Source of the DNA: Punctularia strigosozonata HHB-11173 SS5
Taxonomy: Eukaryota; Basidiomycota; Agaricomycetes; Corticiales; Punctulariaceae
DNA: 64,000 nucleotides
Reading direction: 5' to 3'
Assembly: GCF_000264995.1 (NCBI RefSeq)
Contig: NW_006767436.1
Coordinates: forward strand, 1,266,800-1,330,799
Part shown: positions 24,801-34,191 of the stretch, piece by piece
Layout: each line of letters opens with the position of its first letter
Position numbering within the stretch: the first letter of the stretch is position 1
Program-made: the position numbers and the translations under genes
Notes under the pieces: generated by a model
Databases searched by the model: none
What the model was told of the DNA's origin: nothing
Seen by the model: only the letters and a program-made list of their open reading frames with translations

Positions 24801-25028
24801 GAAGGTGAACTTGCTCGCTTTGCACCGCAGCTGCGCGCCGACCCCGATTGCCTTATCAGATCATCAATGGCGCACCGGTAAGCAGCGTCAATCCGGCCAC
24901 ATTACGGAATCCAGTAAGTCGTGGAATGCTGTGCAGTATGCAGGGCCGTGGCTGAAACTCGTGTCGCCCAGGAATGCCTCGACGAGTACACAGCGATCGG
25001 CGAAAGGCTTAGAGCAGAAGATCTGTAG
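21891..25028 (+). CDS. AACS: Acetoacetyl-CoA synthetase
   Basis: An ANL-superfamily ligase that activates acetoacetate to acetoacetyl-CoA in the cytosol, feeding sterol and lipid synthesis. The ATG at 21891 (MSTDLGGEAPSSALHSRPEP) opens the N-terminal domain with WSTVWDETDILGVKGG and FADAQLNWAENML. Many introns follow. The conserved run AATAIG joins IWVSAAADFGPMGVLER across an intron near 22620-22670. The AMP-binding loop is LFSSGTTG (about 23150), then PIVHRAGGMLLQLRKELAIC and FGTSAKYLDQLS. The acetyl-CoA synthetase-like hinge is GGVVMLGRSDGVL and NPGGVRFGSAEIYDVLDAC. The C-terminal lysine loop is VEDVPYTLNGKRVEVPVKK, and the protein ends YTAIGERLRAEDL. All apparent frame breaks are explained by GT-AG introns, so the gene looks whole. 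Confidence 0.92.
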
Positions 25029-25364
25029 TTTCTGTTGTACAAAGTAGCTGTGATTGATGTCGTTCGGAGCTGTGGCGCAAGGCCGGCGAACAATGGTCTT
25101 GGGTCTGATCCTGCTCTCCCACGCCCGGTGTTGGTGCCGTGGAGCGAGTACGCCTCGAGGCAGCCACGCTATCTAAAACTTCCAGATGCCTGTCGGAATA
25201 GAAAAGCCGTCGGCCATGCTTAGGGCACCCTCCGGGAGCTCCCTCGCACCCCTCACCGTCCCCATCAGGTCCGCCACGACCTGACATCGCGACTCAGGCG
25301 AAGGAAGACTGCTTAGATTGCTGCACCTCTTTCACGCCCCGTCGCCTCAAGGTTACCAGCAGAC
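25029..25364. other. Intergenic: AACS 3' flank and MARVEL gene 1 promoter
   Basis: About 336 bases between two plus-strand genes. An open frame on the minus strand here looks non-biological. No gene is supported. Confidence 0.5.
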
Positions 25365-26618
25365 ATGCCAGGATGGTTTATGAAGGCGCAACCAGCCCCC
25401 AACGTCGCTCGTCAGACGAGCACACGATCCAATAGACGCCCCGGCAAACGACTCTCCATGGCTTCGCTCATGGCTTACGCTCCTCGTGGTTATCACCGGC
25501 CCTCAATCTTCAACATAGTCAGACTGGCTCTGTACAGTGCGTTGTCTCACTCGACACTATCCGGCTGTCACTGACTCCCGCTTAATCCAGTTTCGGTTCT
25601 TGTATTCACGGTTATCTGCTTGGGCATCTCTGTACACTTCTTCCAACTGTTGCAGTCGTCGGATCTTAGTGAGTCGAGTCGGCGTTTCGTGACCGGGCCC
25701 AGTACTGACGCAACTACAAGCTCGCTTTGTTCCCTTCGCGATCTTTGTCTGTAGCGCTACATTGGCCATCTTCCTTGTCCTGTCAGTGGCCGCGATTTCC
25801 TTCGTCCGCCGCTTTGTGCTGACTTGTCCACAGTCTCGGCTTCACTCTGCGCAAAGAGCTGAACCCCATCTCGACAAGAATCGAACTCGGTTGTCTCGCG
25901 CTCGCAGGCATTTTCTGGTTGTCGCTTGGGGCATTCATGGCCACTTCCGACTCTCAGACGGCGGAAGTGGAATGCTTTTCGGATGAATCGGACACAGAAC
26001 CTATTGATTTGCCTGGCTGTGAGTATCTTCGAACTCGAATGGTTCTGGGGTATTTCTCATTACTGAGTCTAGTCTCGACGGAAACCTATCACGCTCAATA
26101 CCGTGTCCTCGAGGCTTTTTCCATATTCAACGTGGTTATCAGTGCGTTTCCAGTGTTCTCGCGGTTCATAAATGAGTGCTAAATATTGTCCAGTCCTCGG
26201 TTTCCTGTTATTCCTCATGGCACTTGCCGTTCGGCATCATCTCAACGGCAGCCGAGAAGTCTGGATACGACCTGTCCCTGTATACGGCTGGTTCACACCG
26301 ACAACCAAGTCCTCCAAACTGCCCCAACCTGCGACAACTCCCCAGCGCTCGCGATCGAGGACCAGACCCGGTCCTCGACCTTACCAGGGAGGTCCATCTC
26401 GTCAGGACAGCGGGCGGAGTGGTCGCAGCAGCGAGAAGAAATACATTACTCCAAGCTCTTCGTTCCGCTCACAGGGCACCCTCGGTCTACCAGAAATGGC
26501 GTACGCCTCTCGCTCCGCACCCGCCGTACCTTTATACGACAAATATCGTCGGGATGCCTCTCCGAAGAGGCCAACGCCGCGGGACAAGTACCGCAGGGAT
26601 GCGTCACCCCGGAGGTGA
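25365..26618 (+). CDS. MARVEL-like four-helix membrane protein 1
   Basis: A predicted four-helix membrane protein of the fungal MARVEL type; function unknown, such proteins sit in membrane microdomains. Either of two in-frame ATGs could start it, 25365 (MPGWFMKAQPAPN) or 25458 (MASLMAYAPRGYHRPSIFNI). Helices by eye: VTVICLGISVHFFQLLQ; FVPFAIFVCSATLAIFLVLL; LGCLALAGIFWLSLGAFMAT; FNVVIILGFLLFLMALAVRH. The loop between helices 3 and 4 is acidic (SDESDTEPIDLPG). The C-terminal tail of about 90 residues is basic and rich in Ser, Arg and Pro, and ends in two DKYRRDASP repeats. It is the first of three neighbouring membrane-protein genes on this strand. Confidence 0.75.
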
Positions 26619-27422
26619 TGATGCTTTCGATCGCATGTACAATTTCTTATTTACTTTATCTAACGGGCTATAACGAGTATTCACGAGAAAACGTCATTAC
26701 CAGCTAGGCAAGCCATGTATCAGTAGTTTTCCCGCGGGCATAACATAGACTGTATCACGAGTTACACTTCAAATTGCTCAATAACAATGCTCAGCATTCG
26801 ATTTGAACTCAATCGACTTGAAATGATGCCAGTAAGGATCTGATCAATGTGATGCAGTCAATCCCTTCAAAGGCGTCAGGATCAAGGGCAAAGTTCGTAA
26901 TCGCTATTTTGGGGATTTTACACGTACTCGTTCGTGTTGTATACCATCGCGATTAGAACGCCGTGCGCTACAACTTCCTTTCGTTACGTTCAGCACCGAG
27001 TTTGTACCCATATAGGGGTCTCACGTGACGTAATATCACTGAAGGTTCGTCATTTCCGGTCTTTCTCGGACGCCTCGAGGTTCGACCCTCGTACCAGTGC
27101 AGTACTTGCGGCGTATATCACTGGGGTTTCTCCGTCTCAACACCTACACGACTCCCTCTGACGACTTCTTGACGATCCCTACGCGAGACCATGAGCGAGG
27201 TCGGTATCTGTCGATCTTGAATTATATCATGAACATGTCACTGAATGGACATGGCAGACATTTGCGAGATTTAGGTCTGCACGCTTCCGAATCCATCTAC
27301 ACCGGAGAATTGAACTGACGTGTGATCGGGGGCCGTCATACCACGCAGGTTAACAGCCTACAGTGCGCACATTATCACTTTCTATGGCCTAGTATGATTT
27401 CCTTACCCACTTTCCCGCACAG
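26619..27422. other. Intergenic plus unresolved 5' end of MARVEL gene 2
   Basis: About 800 bases. The first half is AT-rich, likely 3' flank of the preceding gene. The second half must contain the promoter and first exon of the next gene, but I could not fix its start codon. A candidate frame reads TFARFRSARF at about 27256-27285. A GGTTCGACCC sequence near 27072 resembles a tRNA B box but no tRNA folds around it. Confidence 0.4.
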
Positions 27423-28505
27423 TCATCTTCTTCCTGCTATCAGCGGCCGTGTTAGGTCTAGCTGCCAACTTCGCCAACGAGTTCCTTCCGCATATTCATT
27501 GTGGGCCATCGTCTTCATAGCTCAGGCTCGTTGTAAACTTAAACTCATTGACGACGTTGTAGCCGACTTCATCATATTCTCCTTGGTTGTGTCTGCTGCC
27601 TCCATTCTAGCCCTCATCCTTCTGTTCGTCTGCTTGAAATATATGTTGGACGGCACATGTTCACGGATAGAGTTGACAGGCTGTCCTGGAGTCAACCCAG
27701 GACAGAGGTGCTATTCGTTATCATTGTTGGAATATTGTGGCTATGTGCGTATCCTCGTCGTATCTGCGATCTTCTGCCTGACCCTCATGACCTTCAACCC
27801 TCTTAGCTGAAGCTGCTTGGGCTGAGTACGTTGTGCATGATCTGATGACGGCATGGACCCTTAATATCCATTAGGGACATCATTGGACATGTCCAGTGCT
27901 CCGACATTGCAAGCAGTGATACCGTACCTACGAAGAACGGGAGCAGTAGGTTTACTATCAACGAAGGGTGGCATTAGGTACTGACTGCATCCGTATCTAG
28001 CCTCTTCTCGAGCTTATTGCCGAGAGATGAAGGTGCTGGAGGCATTCTCTTGGATGCTTTTTGCGCTTTGTAAGTGTTTTCCCAGAGCCGCACTGATAAC
28101 TTCTCACAATCGTTGCCGCAGTCTTCATATCGTTCTGGATCATCGTCGTCCTAACATCACGCGCGAAAACTCTGGGCCAGTACTACGTGAGTTGATTCAT
28201 TATAAGCGATTTGTCATGGACTTTGAACTGAATGATGGCAATAGGCCTGGCAAGAACCTATCGCAGAACTTCCGTGGTTTGGTGAATATCCAGGCTACGA
28301 GGGCATGGCAGGAGGTGGCCCCAGAGGTTACCCTATGTATTACCCTTACCCGCAGGCGCAACCCGCTCAGGGTGGTTTCGTGGTCTCTCAAGGCGGCCAC
28401 GTCGTGCAACAGCAACCCGGTCACTCGTTGATAGTTCAACCGGGGCAAAATGGCCAGGCTCCGACTATCACTCAAGTCCCTGGGCAGGTGCAAAGTGTTA
28501 TGTGA
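27423..28505 (+). CDS. MARVEL-like membrane protein 2 (5' end unresolved)
   Basis: A second predicted MARVEL-like membrane protein. The start is not resolved; coordinates begin at the first exon I can support. Exons read IFFLLSAAVLGLAANFANEF (helix 1), DFIIFSLVVSAASILALILL (helix 2), TEVLFVIIVGILWL then EAAWA (helix 3), a loop with DIIGHVQCSDIASSDT and AYCREMKVLEAF, and SWMLFAL joined to FFISFWIIVVLTSRAKTLGQ (helix 4). The loop has two cysteines (CSD and AYC) that could pair. After an intron the cytosolic tail is rich in Gly, Pro, Tyr and Gln (GGGPRGYPMYYPYPQAQPAQ) and ends VPGQVQSVM at 28505. The tail differs completely from that of the neighbour, so this is an old duplication or a shared fold only. 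Confidence 0.65.
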
Positions 28506-28874
28506 TGCGACTGCAGTAGCAATCTGGGCTTGCGGAGGCGGAAGGAATTTACAATACAAACGATTACGCAGTTGGATGAGCATAACATCGACCACGCTCT
28601 GTTTTCGGCGGTGTTGCCATAATCACCTTCTAGTCCTCTCCTTACGGAAGAAATGAATCTCTGGGTTCCATTGCCGTTCAGGACCCTCTACGTAGTAAAT
28701 GGGTAAATGGGTATCAGCCTCGTGCAACACGTTTTTTTTCGCGGTCACTCCCGAAATCATGCCTCGCGTTCACCGTCAGTCCACCACGAGGCATTGTACG
28801 ACGGCTATTTGTCATCGATACTCAACGGACACTAAGTCATCCACTCGTCGTTGAGCACAGCGCAGTTGTTCCCG
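28506..28874. other. Intergenic: short repeats and poly-T run
   Basis: About 370 bases. It contains a tandem AAATGGGT duplication at about 28697-28713 and a run of eight or nine T at 28731-28739, which may be a promoter element of the following gene. No gene is seen. Confidence 0.5.
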
Positions 28875-29538
28875 ATGACTCTGTTCACGGGTCACCCTAG
28901 ACGCTCGCTTGCAGCTGGTATGTCGACGGCCCTTCTGACCATTATTCCGCCGCCGCTGAGATTTCGCGTTAGGTGTTATGGCAGCTTTCGCTGCACATGT
29001 TGTAGGCAACCTGGTGCCAGCGTCTTTGGGTATGTAACATGACCATGACACTGGGTTCAAGGGGTTGGTCTTATTGGTGTTCCATGGCATAGGGGCATAC
29101 AACTTCACGCAGGCATCCGTCGCGATTTTAGCCATTTCCGCCCTTATGATTGTGTGAGCGCAGCTATCCATGGATTGATATAACCACGTTGACTGCGGGA
29201 ACCAGAGTGGTAGCACACCATAGAGCGCAGGCACCATTCCTGACCCAGACGCAGGAAGAGATGATCCTGATCGGCGGTTTCGGCCTGTTTTGGCTCGGTG
29301 AGTCTTGTGCATGTCCCCTTCGAAGACATTAGATTCATGCGAGGAATACATGCTAGCTGTTCTCATCGCCGCACGATCTTGGGGCCATGACAGCGTACCG
29401 TTGCCTACGGACAGCGGTCAGGCCACCACGGCGCGCGCATCGTCGCCCAGCACTGGGGACCAGAAGATTGGTAACAGACATAGAGCCCCGCAGCGTTATA
29501 GCAACTGGGACTATGTCGTGGAGGAGTGGTATTATTGA
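28875..29538 (+). CDS. Small three-helix membrane protein of unknown family
   Basis: The third membrane-protein gene in the row. Exons join cleanly from the ATG at 28875: MTLFTGHPRRSLAAG, then VMAAFAAHVVGNLVPASL, then AYNFTQASVAILAISALMIV, then VVAHHRAQAPFLTQTQEEMI and LIGGFGLFWL, then AVLIAARSWGHDSV. This gives about three hydrophobic helices and a polar tail ending NWDYVVEEWYY at 29538. The arrangement of helices, a glutamine-rich loop and a short C-terminal tail recalls the MARVEL-like proteins just upstream, but I cannot place it in a named family. A 184-codon open frame on the opposite strand is not a gene. The first exon is the least certain part. Confidence 0.55.
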
Positions 29539-29985
29539 AGATCTGTTCTGAGAAAAGGTTGCAATTCGTGTGCGGCACGCATATGTCGCGATAGTATGCC
29601 ATGCTGTAATGGAGATCTAGGGCGCTAGCGACGATGCAGCATGCTCCGAAGTCGCCTTGATGTAGATCGATGTCTTGCATCTGTTGGAAACGGCCCAAAG
29701 CAAGTTAACGGAACGTGTATCGATGTCTAAGCGTCAGAAGAAGAACAGAGTAGCCCATGATGGTCATGGTCGGAGATAACAAGGTACACACGAGCACCGG
29801 TGTATTGCTCATCCCCGGCGTAAGACTCGAGTCGACCAGTCCCGAAACCGCCCAGGCGCCCAACCGCTCTTGAGCTCTTTCTCTACCTCTACCTTACCTC
29901 CACCAGGATTACACTTCCATTATGATGAGTCTTCCCCGGCGTACGCGCCCAAACATTTGACTGAGGCCCATCGCATTATCTACAG
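29539..29985. other. UBC8 upstream region, possible extra 5' exons
   Basis: About 447 bases before the recognisable UBC8 exon. A frame continuous with UBC8 runs back through LSSFSTSTLPPPGLHFHYDE and could join by an intron to an ATG at 29757, which would add some 55 residues. It may equally be untranslated leader. Confidence 0.4.
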
Positions 29986-30921
29986 CGCCCCTGGAAAGCG
30001 TCGAGTCGAAACCGATGTCATGAAACTGTGCGTGTCCTCTTCTGTGCAGGATGTATTGCGTCCATGCAACCCTGGAGACTGGAGATGAGGATCTGAGACG
30101 AAGACGCAGATTGATGTCCGACTATGAGGTCAACCTGGTCAATGATAATATGCAAGAGTTCTACGTGCGATTCCATGGGCCCGCAGAGAGTGAGTCTTGG
30201 ATTCTGGTAACTTGTTTCTGCTTGGGTACTACATCGGATGCGCCGTCTGCGACTCCGGAGCTCATTCGGCTCTACACCCGCGATTGCAGATATCAACCTC
30301 TCTGTCCTACAGCCGTGACTCACAACATATGTGTAGCCCCTTTCGCCGGCGGAGTGTGGAGGATTCATGTCGAACTTCCTGACCAGTACCCGTACAAATC
30401 ACCGAGCATCGGATTCATGAACAAGATATTCCACCCGAACATCGACGAGCTGTGAGCAGCACGTTCTCTGCAGGTCCGTTGCCTGACGCTGAATGAAGAT
30501 ATAACCAGTAGCGGCTCTGTCTGTTTGGACGTGATAAACCAGACATGGTCACCCATGTTCGGTGCGTTTATCCCGGATAGGGTTGATGCTAATCGCAATT
30601 AAACATGTGGGCGTAGACATGATCAACATCTTCGAGGTGTTCCTGCCTCAACTTTTGCGATACCCGAACCCGAACGATCCCCTCAATGGTGAAGCCGCTG
30701 CGCTCATGATGCGGCATCCCAAGGAGTATGAGACCAAGGTCAAGGGCAAGTCTTGCCATTTCTACCCTCATTCCCTTGCTTAAGGTACCTTCACAGAGTA
30801 TGTGCAACGATACGCGACTAAGGAGGCGGTAGACGCTGCGTCGGGCAAAGGAGAGACGGGCGAAGACAGCGACGGCGACGCCGAAATGAGCGACATGGGC
30901 AGCATATCCGACGACGAGTGA
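29986..30921 (+). CDS. UBC8: Ubiquitin-conjugating enzyme E2, Ubc8/UBE2H type
   Basis: The E2 that works with the GID/CTLH ligase in catabolite degradation of gluconeogenic enzymes in yeast. Recognisable sequence begins at 29986 ([14 protein letters not shown]); the true start codon lies upstream and is not fixed. After the first intron comes [20 protein letters not shown], then [44 protein letters not shown], and the catalytic segment [17 protein letters not shown] with the active-site cysteine in SVCLD. The domain ends [40 protein letters not shown]. The acidic C-terminal tail ([20 protein letters not shown]) is typical of Ubc8. The family assignment is firm; the N-terminus may be longer than usual. 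Confidence 0.88.
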
Positions 30922-31240
30922 TGGCAGCCCGCCCTTCCCCATACCCCTTCCTCCTGACAGATCTTGGACTGCATTCTGATTGAACATCCTGTGCAAGGAT
31001 CCCAATGTATACATTATTACCACCTGGCCTATCCGTGTTTTGCTCTTCCCTCGCTGTACCATACTCATCGTCACTTCCTCTGTCCTGTGCTATCCTTAGT
31101 TCGACGCGCAATGTATTTGGGTTCAGCTTCGCGGGAGGACAGAACTATGATTGTCGAATCGTTGGCGCTGGCAATCGTGGCAGGGGTGTGGTTGTAATGG
31201 TACCCGGTAGGACGAAAGGGCTGGGGCAGCTAAGCCTGTG
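30922..31240. other. 3' flanks of convergent UBC8 and THOC5
   Basis: About 319 bases between two stops that face each other. It is expected to hold both polyadenylation regions. No gene is seen. Confidence 0.5.
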
Positions 31241-32020
31241 CTATGGCACGGTAGGCGAACCCACGAGATCATCGACCTTCTTCTGTACTTCGCCAGCGGT
31301 CTTGGAGAAAGTGATAAGTACAGGGAGCGGGTTGAGCATGGATGAGACATACCTTAACGAGATGGTCGATCTGCGTCTTGACAGCATCCATCTTGGTCAG
31401 CTTGGATCTGCTTTGCTTGAGCAAGTCTTCCTTCTGCGCCATCAGTTCCTTCTTGCGTTGGTCGAGTCTGCCATGAGCACAGATTATCAAGGCACGTCCA
31501 TAAGGCGTTATGGAGATCTACCTCTGTCTTTCCGCCAGCTCAAAGTGAAGGCGGTTGAGCATGAGCTGATGTTCACTTTCCAGCACCTCCTCGGTTCGTA
31601 GTTCCAGCGGGGCTAACTGGAGAAACTCTTCCATGGAGTATAGAGGTATGTCCTGATATACACATCTGACAAAGCACACGTTAAGATCACATTCATCCGG
31701 GGATATTACGACGGAAGAAGTACTGACGCAAACTTCTGACATTTGTCTATCTCGCGCTCCAGATGGCGCTTCTCGTAGAGAAGGTTCTGCAGGCCTAAAT
31801 GCGTCTGGTCCATGTCCTGACGCGCATTGTGAGTGGCCTGCTTGTGTGCACGCGTGGCGGCATTGGCGACGCGATTGAGCGCCTTCAGGCGGGCGAACAA
31901 CGCGCCGGAGCGGATGCGAACGGCATCCGGGTCGGCGTCGACATGGACGTCGTCTGCGAGCTCGCGCAGGGTGGCGACGACGATCTCAGAGGACGCGTGG
32001 TGGTCCGTGTCGATGGCCAT
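31241..32020 (-). CDS. THOC5: THO complex subunit 5-like protein
   Basis: A homologue of THOC5 (Fms-interacting protein), part of the THO/TREX complex that couples transcription to mRNA export. The ATG at 32020 (MAIDTDHHASSEIVVATLRE) opens an exon with a basic coiled coil (ARLKALNRVANAATRAHKQA). The family hallmark follows: DQTHLGLQNLLYEKRHLERE, IDKCQKF, YQDIPLYSMEEFLQLAPLEL, then HQLMLNRLHFELAERQRLDQ. The last exons read KELMAQKEDLLKQSRSKLTK and KVDDLVGSPTVP before the stop at 31241. The protein has only about 210-220 residues, so it keeps the N-terminal coiled-coil half of animal THOC5 and lacks the long C-terminal half. This short form is what I expect for fungi. It shares a 247-base divergent promoter with the G6PD gene. 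Confidence 0.85.
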
Positions 32021-32267
32021 CAGCGTTGAAGCCGGCGGTCGGTGAGCGTGAGAGACTGGATAAAGGATAAATGAACGTGATGGCCGGGCCGGGATGAGAT
32101 ATCGTCACCGCTTGGATGTTGCAGCGGCTGAAAGCGTCGCTCGCCACTAAGCATCGGTCAGCCCACCACTGCTCTCACCCACCCTTTACCCACACTCAGC
32201 GTTACACAGGTCCGCGAATAAAAACCCACCTCCAGCCCCGGACCAAGTACCGCAATCGGAGCCCGCC
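32021..32267. promoter_or_regulatory. Divergent promoter THOC5 / ZWF1
   Basis: Only 247 bases separate the two start codons. An AATAAAAACC sequence near 32217 is a possible TATA-type element about 50 bases before the G6PD start. The leader on the G6PD side is C-rich. Confidence 0.55.
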
Positions 32268-34191
32268 ATGTCTAGGCAACGCGCAATGTCCGGCACCATA
32301 CCCTCCATGGAGACCAGCAACGAGGCCCTCAAGGACAACACCGTCATCATCGGTGAGCGCCCCGCCGCACTCCAGCGCTCACTCGCTGACGCGATTCAGT
32401 CCTCGGCGCGTCGGGCGATCTGGCCAAGAAGAAGGTAGCACTCGTTATCCCCAGCGGCATCAAACCGTGCTGATCCGTGGTCTCTCCAGACCTACCCGGC
32501 GTTGTTCGGTCTGTACCAGAGGGGATTCCTCCCCACAGATGTGCACATCGTCGGCTACGCGCGCACGAAGATGGACGAGGCCGAGTACCACAAGCGTACC
32601 ACGTCGTACATCAAGAACCCCAACAACGACGAGGAGATCACGGCCAAGATCGAAGAATTTAAAAAGGCTACCACGTACGTCTCCGGAGACTACGAAAAGG
32701 GCGAAGCGTTCGACAACCTGAACAAGTATATTGAGGAGGTTGAGAAGCGTTATCAGGGAGACCAGCGCCACCGTCTCTTCTACCTCGCGCTCCCTCCGAG
32801 TGTGTTCATCCCTGTCGCTGCCAACCTGAAGACCCACTGCTACTCTAAACGCGGTATCAACCGCATCATCGTCGAGAAGCCCTTTGGCAAGGATACCGAC
32901 TCTTGCCGTACTCTGCTCTCCTCGCTTAAGCAGCACTGGACCGAGGATGAGACTTTCCGTATTGACCACTACCTCGGCAAGGAGATGGTCAAGAACTTGC
33001 TCGTCCTGCGCTTCGCCAACGTCGCTCTCGGGTCCGCTTGGGATAAGAACTCTATCAGTAGCGTCCAGATCACGTTCAAGGAGCCATTCGGTACTGAAGG
33101 CCGCGGCGGCTACTTCGACGAATTCGGTATGATACGTGACGTCCTCCAGAACCGTGAGTGGAAACCGAGCCCTATCATGAGAGCGTGATGCTGATATGGT
33201 CGTAGATCTCCTGCAGGTGCTCAGCGTCCTAGCGATGGAACGTCCGGTTTCCTTCTCTGCCGAGGACATTCGTGATGAGAAGGCAAGTGTAGTCAGCGTA
33301 TGTTGTCACGTGAAGTCTCACGAGGGTTGCCCCATCAGGTCAAGGTCCTGCGTGCGATCCCTCCCATCGAGCGTGCGGACACCTTATTGGGCCAATACGT
33401 GGCTGCGAACGGCAAGCCTGGCTACCTTGACGACGACACGGTCCCGCACAACTCGGTCTGTCCCACGTTCGCCGCCACGACACTCTGGATTCATAATCCC
33501 CGGTGGGAGGGCGTGCCATTCATTCTCAGGGCGGGCAAAGGTAATCGCTAAGCCTATCGCGGTCATAGCTATGAGCATGTGCTGACGCATCGGCGCCAGC
33601 ACTCAACGAGTCCAAGGTCGAGATCCGTATTCAGTTCAAGGATGTGACGCAGGGTATCTTCAAGGATATTGCCCGGAACGAGCTCGTCATTAGGATACAG
33701 CCCTCCGAGGCCGTGTACCTCAAGATGAACCTTAAGACGCCCGGCCTGTACACGCGTGCAATGCCGACTGAGCTGGACCTGACCTACAAGCGCCGGTTCG
33801 CGGAGACGTACATCCCGGAGGCGTATGAGGCTCTCATCCTCGACGCGCTCAAGGGCGATCACTCCAACTTCGTCCGTGACGATGAACTCGACGTGGCCTG
33901 GAAGGTACTGGGATCCTTGCTGTTACCGGTCATCCTCACAGGCTGACCCGCGATTTTCAAGATCTTCACGCCCATCCTGCACTGGATAGACGGCCAGAGC
34001 GGCCCGCGCCCCCACCCCGTTGGTTACCCATACGGCTCTAGGGGTCCCAAAGAGCTCGAGGCGTTCATTGCCAAATATGGTTACAAGCGCGCTGATCAGG
34101 GCTAGTGAGTATTATCCTCACGCAACGCGAACCATGTACTAACGAGTCTCGCAATAGCGCCTGGCCCGTCACCAACCTCTCCAACCTCTAA
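32268..34191 (+). CDS. ZWF1: Glucose-6-phosphate 1-dehydrogenase
   Basis: The first enzyme of the oxidative pentose phosphate pathway, making NADPH in the cytosol. It starts at the ATG at 32268 ([20 protein letters not shown]). After an intron the NADP-binding loop reads [12 protein letters not shown]. Conserved blocks follow: [50 protein letters not shown], and the substrate-binding active-site motif [20 protein letters not shown]. The exon ends DVLQN join [20 protein letters not shown] across an intron near 33155-33206. Later blocks are [20 protein letters not shown] and [20 protein letters not shown]. The C-terminus reads [20 protein letters not shown] and ends WPVTNLSNL. It matches the usual length of about 500 residues. 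No missing active-site residue was seen. Confidence 0.95.

Noticed and set aside
27060-27090. tRNA B-box-like GGTTCGACCC
   Set aside because: The loop is one base short and no acceptor, D or anticodon arm can be paired around it.
28812-29366. Minus-strand open frame of 184 codons
   Set aside because: It is antisense to the well-spliced plus-strand membrane-protein gene and resembles no family.
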